A stretch of 64,000 nt of DNA from Amaurobius ferox (Eukaryota > Arthropoda > Arachnida > Araneae > Amaurobiidae): assembly GCA_951213105.1 (NCBI GenBank), contig OX578135.1, positions 159,641,250-159,705,249 of the forward strand, read 5' to 3'. Under the pieces are notes generated by a model, which saw only the letters and a list, made by a program, of their open reading frames with translations, was not told the DNA's origin and did not search any database. Both the position numbers and the translations under genes were made by a program. Positions 11,034 to 22,936 of this stretch are shown here, one piece after another (the first letter of the stretch is position 1; each line of letters begins with the position of its first letter).

Positions 11034-11384
11034 TAATTGTTGAGATACTTAGAATTATGTCACCAATATCATGCTCCCAGTTCAGAAATCAGCATCGGGT
11101 GGATCGTTTTCCCGTTTCTTAGCGCTATTCAGAAATAAGTAGTAGATAATTGAAGAATCAGTAACTAAAACGTCGCTGTCGCAATTTTGACTCTCTGTGG
11201 CAAAAATGTCCAATCGTTTTTATGATCTATTTTCTCACCAAAAATTCATTTGCAATCTGTTTTTTCTAAAATTGAAGCCAAATATGATTTTATTACAATA
11301 TTTTATTTAATTTGTGATCTGGTGTTTGTTAGCTTAATTCAAATCTTTGAAGCCCGAACTAATCAGGTTCCATTGTCCACAGTG
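11034..11384. other. Spacer, no feature seen
   Basis: AT-rich and without recognisable content. Confidence 0.35.
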
Positions 11385-11715
11385 ACGTGAAATTTGGTAT
11401 TTCGTTATCTTTTGGGTGTACATTCTAATTCTTTTGATTTTAATCTTTTATCAGGCTAACTCGTGATGGACTCGTCATAGAAATGTTCTAGTTTTCGGGG
11501 AATAACTCAAATATTGGAGTAGCAAGAAGGTGCAAATTTAATAAGTCATTGTTTGTTATGGTATATTTTAATTTTTTCGATTTTGAACCTTATTTGGGCT
11601 AGCTCGTCTTGGACCGGCCATAGGAATGTACTCGTTTTGGGGGAATAACTCCAGAACCGGAGCAGATAGAAGAACAAATTTGGTATATCATTCGTTGTCT
11701 TTTACGCATTTAAAT
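11385..11715 (+). repeat. Diverged tandem duplication of ~170 bp
   Basis: Two consecutive units share, in order, GGCTARCTCGT, GGACYSGYCATAG, GGGGAATAACTC and an AAATTT..GT..ATCATT-like stretch followed by TTGTTTT. They are clearly diverged. Unit 1 is about 11385-11550 and unit 2 about 11551-11715. The origin is unknown. Confidence 0.6.
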
Positions 11716-13156
11716 TGCTTACATTTTTAATGCCTACATTTATCATACATTTAAGCTACATACAAATAATAAAAGGGTGTACTTTAAAAAATTATGTTTT
11801 TCTATTTTCCTTGTTTTTAAATAAAAACACTGTATAAAACAATCTTGGCGCAATATTTATACGCCATTTTCACAGGATTTTAAATATTTCGAGATCATGT
11901 AAGAATCATTATCGCTCTATGGTGGTCGAAGAATGAAATATGGTCAGTATTCAATAAGTAGTCAGTAAAATAAACGTTGTGACAAGAATAAGTAAAACAT
12001 GAGTAACGTATATAAGTACAAATAAAATAATTGCAGTATACAACTGTTTCGAGGATACGCTGGACTCCCTTCGTCAGTGCTAGAGAACCAACAAATCCTA
12101 AGTTTAAAAAAAACGAAATCGGCGCAAATAAAAGCAAAAGGGGATTATACACTCAATTCCTGGATTATGAGTCTACCTGAGAGAACCAATCAAAATGCAG
12201 AATGAAGGACGGTCCAGCCAATCCGAAACAAGAAGTAACACGCAAGATTGGAGTTCGCCAAAACACAACAGAAATATCCCAACTAGTCAAGTAAGTCCAA
12301 ACAAGAATAAATAATCTCCAAACAAAATGATAATAAATTATAAATACTAATTTAAAATGGTAATTAATTAATAACACAAAGAAATTTATTAAAAAGAAAA
12401 GTTGCAAATTTTATTTTTTGAGATTGTGCTTTGGCAGGTTCAAATACTAGTTTAAATAATAAAAAGTAAACAAATATTTTTGAAATTTAAATTATTGAAA
12501 AGTAAAGGTTAAGCTAAGTTAAAGTCGATAAACTGCACAAGAACGGAAAATTCAAATTTTTGTTGTTACTTCAGAACATTGAAATTTTGTTAGAAATTTC
12601 ATGGATCAGACAGATGCTTCAGATATTTAATATTGTATCACTAATGGATTATGCAACAGACGTTATTACTTATTTTAAAAAAGACAAATTCTTCCTATCT
12701 AGTGTTTCAGAGTTAATTAAAGAAATGTGGGTTTTCACAAAGTCTTAGCAAAAATCGCCTGAACTAAATGAATTCCAGGAATAATCTGGTTTTACTCTTA
12801 AAACTATTCTTGTAAAGAAATTCCAACCCTCCTTTTAATTAATGGCATGCGCGCCAGGCGGGAAAAACTTGTCTCCAAAATGGCAGGGGTGTTTTAAAAG
12901 TGTTACCACATGCTCATAATTAATTGTGAGAAAGGTTCTAGATTATGATGACTAAAATTCCCTTGGGAAGAAGCTTTAATGAATTTTGAAACATACCGCT
13001 ATCCCAGAGCATCTAAGTTTTATCTGAATTTTTTACATCTTTTGAAGTAGATATGTTGCTGTTCACATTCCTTTAATTAATCTTTGCTTAAATCAAAAGT
13101 GAGAAATAAAATGTTCTTCGCATTTTGTTAATAAGGAAATAGCATTCATTTTTTTT
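11716..13156. other. AT-rich region without recognised genes
   Basis: About 1.4 kb of low-complexity AT-rich sequence. Several 60-85-codon frames are open on both strands (for example minus 11895-12152 and 12165-12407, plus 12560-12748). They are hydrophobic and Phe/Ile/Tyr-rich as expected from AT-rich noise. No splice sites, domains or repeats could be supported. Confidence 0.4.
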
Positions 13157-13971
13157 TACTTTCCTTATATACATAAAGTATAAGAAAAGTATTGTGACGG
13201 GGTCGAAAGTTAGAATTCGAGTTTTCGACGGGAGAGCACGTTATAAGCAACCCTGATCACAAATCGAACATTTTTGAGACGATGTCTGTGTGTGTGTGTG
13301 CGTCAGTGAGTCTATGGAGACGATATCTCACGAACGAATGGAGCGATTCGAATGAAATTTGGTACAAAAATCACAATCCATGAATACTGGAAGTCTATTG
13401 TTTTCAAATACAATGTTCAGAACCCCCCCCCCCCAAAATTTTCGAGTGAAATTTTGAAAACAAAAAATCAAAACCTTTAATAAAGTTACGCAAATAGCCA
13501 TTTCTTATGTGATTTTTTCTTAGCAAACGATTGACATAAACTTTAGAACGCTAGCATGAACCGTTCTCGAGATATTGCACATTTTTCAAATACATTTATC
13601 AAAAAAATCCCATAAATTAAAAAGAAATATTAACTGTTGAGAAACATGTTTACTATGTAATATCATGCGATTAATTGGGTGACATCATTCTTATGGATCT
13701 AACTCGTTCCATTCACGAGAAAAGATACGTTGAGTAATACTTCTATATTTGAACGCCAATAGTCATTTATATGCTGTAAGAATAACATATTTCTCCATCC
13801 ATAACCCTTGGCGAGATTTTGGCGACGAATTTGGCGGAATATCGCCAACTTGGCGACATTTTAAAATGTTGCCAAATTAACGAAAATCTCGCCAAATGGA
13901 TTAAAATGACGCTAAATCAATGAAAATGACGACTAATTGAAGAAAATTCAATATCTTGGAAAGAATATAAA
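13157..13971 (-). mobile_element. Family A element, copy 4 (inverted), 5'-truncated
   Basis: The terminal hairpin end (TACTTTCCTTATATACATAA) is present at 13157. The opposite end stops at 13971, within AAGAATATAAAT, so the last ~110 bp with the TCTGATG terminus are missing. It contains a C12 run near 13425 where other copies have C5-C7, and the full GGCGAG..CTCGCC palindromic block at 13808-13895. Confidence 0.8.
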
Positions 13972-14004
13972 TGTTTGGGATAGTCTATGCCGCTTTGGGG
14001 AAAT

Positions 14005-15241
14005 TAATCTTACTAGCCGAATACCCGTTGAAAATCAACGTCCTCGCAATAAGCAACCCTTGAATAATGTAAATTTTTGAATAATTCGCGTTTTTAATTT
14101 ATTCGGCAAATCAAATATTTTGGTGTGCGGAACCCCCTAAAGAAGAAAATATTGTAAATCTTAAATTGCGCACTTCTTTTCGAACTATCTACCCGTACAC
14201 CAAATTAATGCCTCTATCTCATTCCGAAGCACATTCTTAAACATTTCTGAAGAACCGTATTCATCTTGGTTTTTTTATCAAATGATTAGTCCATATACTA
14301 AATTTCAAGCTTCTATCACATAGTAAAGGAGGCGTTTTTCATTTGTTCGTCAAGTCGAATATTTTAGTGAGGGACACCCCCCTACAATAGCAAATGTTGG
14401 AAAACTGAAATTGTACACTTTCTTCCTTTCCAACTATCTACCCGTACACCAAATTTGAAGTCTCTATCTCATCGTGGAGAGTGCTTTTTTTATCATTTCA
14501 CCTTTCGAATGTTTTGTGTGGAGTACCCACCCCCCTTAAATATACATTTTTGAAAACTCGTTCTTCTTGGATTTTCTATCAAGTGACTCGCCCGTACACC
14601 AAATTTCAAGCCTCAATCACGTTTTAAAAGGGGTGTTTCTCCTTTATTCCGAAAATCGAACATTTTGGTGTGCGACACCCTCTAAAGTAGAAAATATTGG
14701 AAAACTGAAATTGTACACTTTCTTCCCTCCAAACTATTTACCTGTACACCAAATTTGTAACAATTCACCTTTAGAACGTTTTTCTCTGGAGCACCCCTTT
14801 AAACGAACATTTTTGAAGAACTATATTCATCTTATGTGTTTTCATCAAATGATTAAACCATGTACCAAATTTCAAGCTTCTATCAAATTTTAAAGGATAC
14901 GTTTCTCAATTGTTCGGCAAATCGAATGTTTTGCTATGTCGCACCCTCTTATGCAAAAAATATTGGAAATCTGAAATTGCGCACTTTCTTCCTTTCGAAC
15001 GATTTACCCATACACCAAATTTGAAGTCTCTATCTTATCGCAAAACATGCTTTTATATCATTTAACTTTTCTAACATTTTGGTGTGGAACAGCTTCTCTT
15101 CAGAACATTTTTGGAATACGATTTTTTCAGAGGGTTTTATCAAATGATCTACCCGTGTACCAAATTGCAAGACTATCTATTCAGGAAGTGCCTAAAAAAA
15201 GCGTGACAGACGGACACTTGGCAAGTAGTATATATAGCTAG
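14005..15241 (+). mobile_element. Family B element, copy 1, made of ~300-bp tandem units
   Basis: It starts CTAGCCGAATACCCGTTG and ends near GTGACAGACGGACACTTGGC followed by AAGTAGTATATATAGCTAG. Internally, phrases such as CCGTACACCAAATTTGAAG, TCTATCTCATCG, CATTTTGGTGTGCGACACCC and AATATTGGAAAACTGAAATT recur with a period near 300 bp. Two inverted relatives lie at 53455-56435. The first and last ~12 bp (ACTTGCC-A motif) are weakly inverted. No protein is credible. The class is unknown: a non-autonomous element with internal tandem repeats. Confidence 0.7.
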
Positions 15242-15311
15242 ATTAATTTGAAGTATAGTGAGTTTTATACTAATTGAAAGATAATTGCGTTTTGCTAGGG
15301 GATCCTGGGTT

Positions 15312-16670
15312 TCGAGCATTAAGAGTTTTGTAAGGGATGGTATAGTAATTATGTTTCGATTGGAAGTCGCATAAAAATAATATACAGATACAGCTGGAGA
15401 AAAGAAAGGACACTTCCAAAGCCCTAACTGTTTAAATTGCAAACTTAATTTTGTTCAGTGTAATCTACGAAAGTTTGAATATGATTTGCATTCTGTGAGG
15501 TACGTACTTATTCAACCGTTTGTGAATCACACCGTTTGGGAATTACTGGAATCACAGTTTCTCAAACGGATTTGTTCGATCTTTTTTCCAGATAAAAGCT
15601 TTTCCATTCCTTTCTCAAAAGCGTGGAAATTCGATCAGCGGAATTTGATTCTCAAGTCAGTGACAATTTTGGCATCATTATTTCCCTTTGACTTTTAAAA
15701 ATTTTTGAACTGACATGGCATAGTTTTGCGATATAGAAAATCTGTTTTGACGGAAGCGGTATTGCGATGTTTTCTGACCGAAAGTCATGAGTGGAACCTG
15801 ATAAAAGGAAACGGGATTTGGATTTGAGTGCTTACTCTCTTTATAGTGCATAGTATATGTAAAAGGAAATTATTGTGATTTAGAATGCCCACATGAAAAT
15901 ATTTGAGCCCAACGTAACAGAAAAAAATCAACTGTCAAATGACATTTTTATTCTTTTATTTTTATTCACAGCAAATATTTAAATTTCAGAGACACTTTTT
16001 GATTATATTTTTGTTCAGACTATCTCCTTAAAGTTAAGGATATACAGAAGTGATGAATTCAAAAATATGTTAAAAACAAACTCAAATCATTAGCGTTAAA
16101 TTGAAAAGTTATCTAAAATGCAGCATATTGAGAGTTAGCTATCTTTAAAGCGAAAAGAAAATTTGATGCAAGCATCAACTAACTTTCCCTATACTGACTC
16201 AAATGCATTACGTTCTTTATTCTCTATTAAATTAAGTTCAGTTGTTTAATTTATTTGAAATTATGTATACAATTTGCAGCTTTAATATCTTTTTTTATTT
16301 GACAATTTAACTTAGTTTGAAACGTCGTCAACTCTTCAAAATTTAAAAAAAATCGAGAACTGTTTATTTTAGTGTGACGTTGTTGGTCTTTGATTCGTCG
16401 TCAAAACTTACGTATAAATCAAGCATTTCATTAAGACATTAAGCATATTCAGCCTTTTATTTTAGTTTTTAACGATTTTTGCCGACCATTCCATTTCACA
16501 AAAAAAGTTGGTTCTTTCTTTTTTTGTTTTCAAATTCTACCCAAATCTAATCAGCACCCCAGAATAACTAACCCGCAAGTAACTTACCTATACCCAATTA
16601 TGCGACATTTTATCGAAAAGTCTTGAATTAGAGTGGATACATACATTGCACAGACAGGCAGACCCTTACA
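15312..16670 (+). repeat. Tandem duplication D, unit 1 (1.36 kb), carrying empty insertion sites
   Basis: The segment beginning GAGTTTTGTAAGGGATGG repeats immediately downstream from 16671 (GAGATTTTGTAAGGGGTGG) to 23482. Long stretches match (for example GGAATCACAGTTTCTCAAAC and GAACTGACATGGCATAG). Unit 1 lacks the three insertions seen in unit 2 and so shows the pre-insertion sequence at each: near 15376, near 15387, and the TA at 16252-16253. Unit 1 also has about 130 bp near 15905-16035 that is absent from unit 2, and it contains the 5' part of a family C element. Confidence 0.85.
16179..16655 (+). mobile_element. Family C fragment (3' end lost at duplication junction)
   Basis: It begins near CATCAACTAACTTTCCCTATA and carries the family C core (ATCGAGAACTG, CTAATCAGCACC, TTAGAGTGGATACATACATT). 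It stops before the (CA)n tract and terminal hairpin, at the junction with unit 2 of duplication D. The homologous copy in unit 2 retains the hairpin end. Confidence 0.65.
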
Positions 16671-16740
16671 AAACTCATCAAGAGATTTTGTAAGGGGTGG
16701 TTTAGTAAGTATGTGTCGATTGGAAGTCGTATAAAAAAAA

Positions 16741-17660
16741 TCTGATGTGGGAAACACATGACTTTCCTTATATAATGCAATGAATTTACTACTTTTACAG
16801 CGAAAAAAAAATAGGTTTTTCTTATAGTAGATACTTATATTCTTTCCAAGATATTGAATTTTCGACAATTAGTCGTCATTTTCATAGATTTAGCGCCATT
16901 TTTATCCAGATGGCGAGATTTTCGTTAATCTGGCAACATATCAAAAAGTCGCCAAGTTGGCCTCATTCCGCCAAATTTGTCGCCAAAATCTCGCCAAGCG
17001 TTATGGACGGAGAAATAAGTTATTCTTATAGCAGATAAATGACTATTGGCGTTCAAATACAAAAGTATTACTCAAAGTATCTTTTCTCATGAATGGAACG
17101 CGCTAGATCCACGAAAATGATGTCACCAAATTTATCGCATGATATTACATATGAAAAGCGAACATATTTCTCGACAGTTAATATTTTGTTTTAAGTTATG
17201 GGATTTTGTGATAAATTTATTTGAAAAATGTACAATATCTCAAAAAAACGGTTCATGCTAGCGTTCTAAAGCTTATGTCGATCGTTTTCTAAGGAAAAAA
17301 AATTACATAAGGAATGTCTATTTGTGTAACTTTATTAAAGGTTTTGATTTTTTGATGATTTTTTCAAAATTGCACTCGAAAATTTAGGGGGTTCTGAACA
17401 TTCGATTATTGTTTAAAGCAATAGGCTTCCAGTATTCACAGATTGTGATTTTTGTACCAAATTTCATTCGAATCGCTCCATTCGTTCGTGAGATATCGTC
17501 TCCACAGTCTCACTGACTCACACACAGAGACATTACCTCAAAAATGTTTGATTCGTGATCAGGGATGCATGAAACGGGCTCTTCCGTCGAAAACTCGAAG
17601 TCGAATTTTCGACTCCGTCACAATACTTTCCTTATACATTATGTATATAAGGAAAGTAAT
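16741..17660 (+). mobile_element. Family A element, copy 5, with known empty site
   Basis: It is complete from TCTGATGTGGGAAACACATG to the TATATAAGGAAAGTAAT end. The empty site in unit 1 reads CGCATAAAAATAATATACAG. The filled site reads CGTATAAAAAAAA, element, ATAATACACATA. No target duplication longer than a few A/T bases is visible, so this family does not insert like a LINE or typical cut-and-paste element. Confidence 0.85.
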
Positions 17661-17679
17661 AATACACATATACAACTGA

Positions 17680-17739
17680 TTCCGGCCATACACTTTACTG
17701 CCATAAACCCTTGGGTTGGCTGTATGGTCTGGGACCTTT
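17680..17739 (+). mobile_element. 60-bp retroposed stem-loop with 15-bp target duplication
   Basis: The insertion runs from TTCCGGCCATAC to GGTCTGGGACCTTT between perfect copies of CACATATACAACTGA (17665-17679 and 17740-17754). It is a relative of the 58-bp insertion at 6351. GGCCATAC pairs with GTATGGTC, so the stem is preserved despite a different sequence. Unit 1 of duplication D carries the empty site (ATACAGATACAGCTGGAG, single copy). Confidence 0.85.
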
Positions 17740-18535
17740 CACATATACAACTGAAGAACAAAAGGACACTTCCACAGCACAAACTGATGAAGTTGCAAAT
17801 TTAATTTTGTTCTGTGTTATCCATGAAAGTTCGAATAAGATTTACATTCTGCGAGGTACTTAGTCAAACGTTTGTAAATCATACCGTTTGGGAATCACTG
17901 GAATCACAGTTTCTCAAACGGATTTGTTCGATCTTTTTTCCAGATAAAAGCATTCCCATTCCTTTCTCAAAAGCGTGGAAATTCGACCAGCGGAGATTCT
18001 ACATTCAATGACACTTTTTGCATCGGTGTTTCCCTTTGACTTTTAAATATTTTTTGAACTGACATGGCATAGTTTTGCGATATAGAAGATCTGTGTTGAT
18101 GGAAGCGGTGTTCTGATGTTTTCTGACCGAAAGTCAGAAATCGGATCTAATAAAAGAAACGTGGAAAAGGGATTTAGATTTAAGTGCTTACTCTCTTTAT
18201 AGTGCATAGTATATGTAAAAGGAAATTATTGGTATTTAGAATGTTCACCTGAAAAGATTTGTTAAGGATATACTGAAGTGATGGAATCAAAAATATTTTA
18301 AAAACAAACTCAAAACATTAGCGTAAAATTGAAAAGCATTGCATTATCTCTTTTATAATCTATTAAATTGAGTTCAGTTGCCTAATTTACACTCACGGAC
18401 AAAGAAATCTGCGCACCTAGAAGGAAGCATAAGATGGACCTGAAATTTTATTGATGGAAAGATACAGATGAATGATATATATGATCACAAAACACAGCGC
18501 AGTAGAACACGTACAGGGGGAGCTGTGGTACACAA

Positions 18536-18655
18536 TCGAGGCCAAAGTAAACAGAGGCCAGGTAGGCTTTTCATGACGTCACAAATTCCGGCTGCCTCAC
18601 CTGAAACCAGTGTCTGAGTAATTCAAACTAATGTACGTTTTCACGTTAGCTTGGA
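18536..18655 (+). mobile_element. Small MITE, copy 1, inside the Tc1-like element
   Basis: It begins CGAGGCCAAAGTAAACAGAGG and continues GCCAGGTAGGC, matching the reverse complement of 21747-21779. A weak inverted end, ACGTTAGCTTGG, lies near 18655. The boundaries are approximate, especially on the right. Confidence 0.5.
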
Positions 18656-18985
18656 ATTAATTTCATTTCCAGTTTAGCCGTTACCATATTTTTTCTTTTT
18701 ACAAGATGGTAAATACAGTGAGACCTAACTGGGAGGTTGTTATACTCAATTTATTGCAATTAGTAGCCTACTATAAATGACTACTAAATTAATAAGTTAC
18801 GTTGAAACTAGTCATTCTTGAGAAATTTTATCACTTTAACCAGATTTTATTGTGCAAGTTTTTAATTTTATAATTTTTTTACTACTATGAAACAGTTTTG
18901 ATGTTTATTTTAACACTATATTTTTTAATTAATTAAAACATGGCTTTCCTTTCAAATTAATATTATAATGCAGGAAGAAAAAAAA
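18656..18985. other. AT-rich interior of the Tc1-like element
   Basis: No feature is seen between the small MITE and the family C copy. Confidence 0.4.
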
Positions 18986-19764
18986 TCTGATGTGGGCAGC
19001 ACATGACTTTCCCTGCAGACTTATATTAACGTTCTCTTTATTTTAACTAAATTTATTTCACTTTTAATTCAATTTTCTTTCTCATGCGGTAACCGGGCTT
19101 ATTTTCAAAGGTGGCGTAGGGAAAGTACGAAAAACTAAAATATCTCGAGAACGGCTAGTCCTAGTGTAATGGTGTTGGTCTTATTCTTTTCGTCGTTAAA
19201 AATTACGTATTAAATCAGCATTTAATGGATATATTTGAGTATACCCAGTTCTTTAGTTTAGATTTGGACGAGTTTTGCGGGCCATTTTGCAAAAAACGGC
19301 AGGTCATTTTTTTCCGAATCGTACCAAAATCTAATCAGCACCAAGGTAACCCACAAGTGACTCATCTACCGAATTTTGTGAAATTCGGTCCATCTGTTTT
19401 TCAGTTAGAGTGGATACAAGCTTTTGCGGGCCATTTCGCAAAAAAAAAAAGGCGGGTTCTTTTATTCCGAATCGTACCCAAAACTAATCAGCACCAGACT
19501 CGCTCACAAGTAACTTACCTACCAAATTTTGTGAAATTCGGTCCATTAGTTTTTTAGTTAGAGTGGATACAAAATCTGCACAGACAGACAGACACACAGA
19601 CACACAGACAGACACACAGACACACACACAGACGTCACGCTAAAAATAGTTTTTTCGTATTCTAAAGGTCTCGAAACGTGTAGATCCGTCGAAAACTCGA
19701 GTTGTGATTTTCGACATGATTCCAATACTTTCCCTATACATTACCATGTATTGCAGGGAAAGTA
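18986..19764 (+). mobile_element. Family C element, copy 2, complete, with internal duplication
   Basis: It starts TCTGATGTGGGCAGCACATG and ends with the CATTACCATGTATTGCAGGGAAAGT hairpin (split here: ACTTTCCCTATACATTACC then ATGTATTGCAGGGAAAGT). A ~153-bp segment (19265-19420) is tandemly duplicated (19421-19572), repeating TTTTGCGGGCCATTT, CCGAATCGTACC, CTAATCAGCACC and GTGAAATTCGGTCC. It contains a (GACA)/(CA) tract at 19582-19632. The 110-codon frame across the duplication is a by-product. Confidence 0.8.
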
Positions 19765-19842
19765 AAAACAATTCAGAAAATAGTATAATTATGCTTTTGT
19801 CCATATAAATTATTTGAATTACCCACTTGACTCCATACTTAA

Positions 19843-19871
19843 TTTTTTTTTTTTTTGGGGGGGGGGGGGGG
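19843..19871 (+). repeat. T14-G15 homopolymer pair
   Basis: Fourteen T are followed directly by fifteen G. A similar T17-G16 run is at 56289-56321. Length accuracy is doubtful in any assembly. Confidence 0.6.
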
Positions 19872-20195
19872 TAATAGATTCTATACTAAAAATACGAAAA
19901 TGTAGGGTTTGTATCAACAAATTTGTGAGGTGTATACATTGCTGACTGACCCTGGTATTTTCTGCATATTTCAGTTATGCATCTTTTAACACACAGCCTG
20001 ACAAATATCTCCTCAACTTACTGTAGGAGCCAGGCCAAAAACTAGGTATCATTCACATTTAAATAGATCTGAGTGACATTATCTATTGTACGAGTTACAT
20101 AACTGTTAAAAAATAAATTTTTGCAATTTATTTAATCCCTCCGTATTGTGAAAATGTTATAAAATTAGTCTTCAAGAATGAAAGTAATCAGCGGG

Positions 20196-20321
20196 CACTG
20201 GCGGATTCAAGGGAGGAGGGGGGGGGGCGAAGCCTTGAATTAACATGGAAAATTAAGAGAATAGTACTAGGAACTGAAATCTGATCCCCCCCCCCCTGAA
20301 AGATTTCTGGATCCGCCAGTG
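20196..20321. mobile_element. 126-bp MITE with CACTGGCGGAT ends
   Basis: Inverted ends are CACTGGCGGATTCA on the left and, inverted, CACTGGCGGATCCA on the right. A G-run near the left end faces a C-run near the right end, so the pairing continues inward. The first eight bases equal those of the Tc1-like element at 7710, which may or may not be meaningful. No target duplication is obvious. Confidence 0.7.
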
Positions 20322-21649
20322 TTTGTCATATAAGAGCCTTTGAAACTTAGCTTTAAAAATGTAACACGGAAGATGTATTAAATTTTCATAGCTGCATTAA
20401 TATGCAAGTATTCTAAAACATATGTTTTATCCAAAGAAAAAATTTCAGCTGAAAATGCACTCGACAAAAAGAAATTATATTTGTTACGACTATAATTGAA
20501 CAGAAATTTCACTCATCAAAATAACTTTGCTCACCAGTGGCGAGTTGAAATTTTATGTTCTGTTTTATTGATATTCATTAAAAAGACAAAGTTTGATTTA
20601 ACTAAGTTTCCGGTTATGGGTTAATGTTATTAATGAGAAAATAGAGCTTACCTTTGAATATTTTGGAACTTGCTAGTTCGAGGCATTTTCACTTTCTTTT
20701 TAATTCTTCATTAGTAGGAAATTTAAAGCTGCTAACTTTGGAACCATTTTTATAATAAAACAACCAGGAACAACACAAGCACTTTGCATTTTTAGTTATT
20801 AAAATTCAATGAATTATAATAAAAATTAAATAATTTAAAAATAATAAACAAAATATAAAAGTAAGCCGTAAATCTGTTACGAACAATATAATATTAAATG
20901 TACTTCTTTATGAAAGTACTAAATAAGCTTTACATTTGAATATAAAACAGAGCATGATCTTTAGTCACGAAAAAACCCGCAAGAAATATAACTACTATGC
21001 TCAGGTTTTTCATATACGCTAAACAATAGAGTTAGGTCACTAGGATTTAGCTTAAATATATGCAACCACTGCTATTAATACTCCAAATTCCTTGGCAAAC
21101 AAAGTAAGGAGCATATAATACACGCCACATTCACAATTCCAAGATAAACTGCAGATCAGACAAAATAAAATATCGATGGCTAAAAATTTCTGAATAATAA
21201 ATAAATGTAAGTGAAGCCTAGTAAATAAACAAGCTAAACACTTTTTGAATAGAAAATGTTTTAAGATAGAATTCAATATTTACATATGCTATGAACATCA
21301 AATGAAAACAAATACAAAAAATTAAAGGCTTACCGACAGAAATTACGTAAAACAATAACGTATGCATAGAAAGACAGTCAAAGCTTTAACAAATGCTAAA
21401 ATACAAATATATAAAACACGATAAATTACAAAACTTTGCCTCTACATTTCCGTTAATACGAGCATTGAATGACGAGGCTTAACGGATGATGCAAGAAAAA
21501 TGATAAATTTTTTTGGTAATTTTTGCAGTTTTTAATTTTATTTTGGCAGCGACTGTCAGAAACATTAACGAACACATAGTAAAACATACATACCTGTAAT
21601 GGCAATCAAATGATTAAAAAGTATCCAATCTCCTAGAGATACCTTATGC
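20322..21649. other. AT-rich interior of the Tc1-like element
   Basis: About 1.3 kb with no recognised repeat or domain. A 74-codon minus-strand frame (21052-21276) is hydrophobic and unrecognised. This may be sequence inserted into the transposon by an event whose ends I could not find. Confidence 0.4.
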
Positions 21650-21779
21650 GAGGCCAACGTAAATACTGTATTAGTCTATGGTAAACACGGTCACGGTTTC
21701 AAATTTGCAAGCCGGAAATCGTGATGTCGGATCACGTGACCGACCTAGCCTACCTGGCCTCCTTTTACGTTGGCCTCGA
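21650..21779 (-). mobile_element. Small MITE, copy 2 (130 bp) inside the Tc1-like element
   Basis: The ends are GCGAGGCCAACGTAAAT on the left and, inverted, CGAGGCCAACGTAAAAGG on the right, about 15 bp of perfect inverted repeat. On the minus strand, GGAGGCCAGGTAGGC and TTTCCGGC match copy 1 at 18536. Copies 1 and 2 are in opposite orientation and flank most of the extra DNA in the transposon. Confidence 0.7.
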
Positions 21780-21789
21780 CACAGTCCGG

Positions 21790-22680
21790 TCATCCTCAAT
21801 AGCACGTCGCACCGTCTCGTGCTGTGATACAAGCAGCAATATGGTCTGATATGGTATCGATACCTGATGTTGTCCTGCAGCAGATGAGTCCACACATGTT
21901 GCACGTTACGTTTCAAATCCTGAAGATTGCGGCAACGAGGCAGCTGGCGTTTCAACTGGTCCCACACATGCTCGATAGGGGGCAGGTCTGGGGAGCTGGT
22001 AGGCCTTGGAAGTGTCTGGACATAACTCAGTCAGGCCTGGGCGACCCGAGTCGTGTGCGGCTGGGTATTATCCTGCTGGAATTGCGCACCTGGAATCTCA
22101 GCAACGAATGGGAGCACATGGGACCGTAGAATCTCATCCACGTACCGCTGGCCCGTCAATGTTCCAGGTACCACTACTAGAGCGGATCGACTGTCGTTGG
22201 CTATGACTCACCAGCCCACGATGCCTGCAGTGGGGCTGGTGTGGCGCATTCATCGGTAAACACCACACATCGCCAATCTGTGGCGTTCCACGTTGCTCTG
22301 GCCCGGCACCACTGCAGCATGTTCCAATGTTAGTAAGGGACGCTGGGATCGCAGATTCGCTTCCTTCAGGCGTCTAGATATGGTTCGTGGGTACACAGGA
22401 GCTGCTACGTGTGCCTGTATCGCGGATCGGATCGCCGTGGGCTCTATACGTGCTTGCCACACGGTCATTCGATCCTCTTTACTCGTGGTATGCCTGGTCC
22501 GTCCAGAGTCGGTCCTCCGTGTCTGGGTGGCGCCCTGTGACCAGTGCTCCCAACACCGGTCGGACTGTATAGTCCGAACGATCCACGTGACGGGTTATCC
22601 TGCGCGCTGACCACCCTGCGGTTTTTAGTCCGATGATCAAGCCTCTCTCGAAGTCCGTCAGTTGCGTATATCAAAGTTTC
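21790..22680 (-). pseudogene. Tc1-like transposase pseudogene
   Basis: Reading the minus strand from about 22680, the first helix-turn-helix is clear in QLTDFERGLIIGLKTAGW and SARRITRHVDRSDYTVR. The DDE core follows: D in WRCVVFTDE (codon 22252-22254), D in QQDNTQPH (codon 22070-22072), E in PPIEHVWDQLKR (codon 21971-21973), with 32 codons between the last two, the same spacing as the transposase at 7954. Frameshifts separate the blocks and a TGA follows AQA shortly after the second D. The C-terminus (LQDLKRNVQHVWTHL) is readable to about 21790. No complete frame remains, so the copy is inactive. It is a different family from the 7.7-kb element. Confidence 0.88.
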
Positions 22681-22936
22681 TGGTGTCAACCCACCATTGA
22701 TTTCACTCCGTACTCGTGCTTGCCTCGGCCGAAGCTTCTCGCATTGATGGGACGTCGACTACACGCCGGTTTATAAAACCGATGGCTCATGCTAGCAGCG
22801 CTACTCACGGGTGTACGGTCTTGCGCAATCACACCAAACTAGGATCATTTGCATACCAGCCCGCCCTCTAGCTATTTACATCATTTCGCGGTTGTACCAT
22901 GTTTTCTTGGTGCGCAACTTTCATTGTCCGTGAGTG

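Larger units (their letters stand above)
18390..22936 (-). mobile_element. Tc1-like DNA transposon expanded to 4.5 kb by nested insertions
   Basis: The terminal inverted repeats begin CACTCACGGACAAAGAAATC on the left and, inverted, CACTCACGGACAATGAAAGT on the right, then share GCGCACC. TA flanks both ends (18388-18389, 22937-22938). Unit 1 of duplication D has the uninterrupted AATTTATTTGAAATT, giving direct proof of a TA duplication. A degenerate transposase occupies the right part on the minus strand. Between its 3' end and the left repeat lie two ~125-bp MITEs, a family C element and a 126-bp MITE, which account for most of the extra length. Confidence 0.92.
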
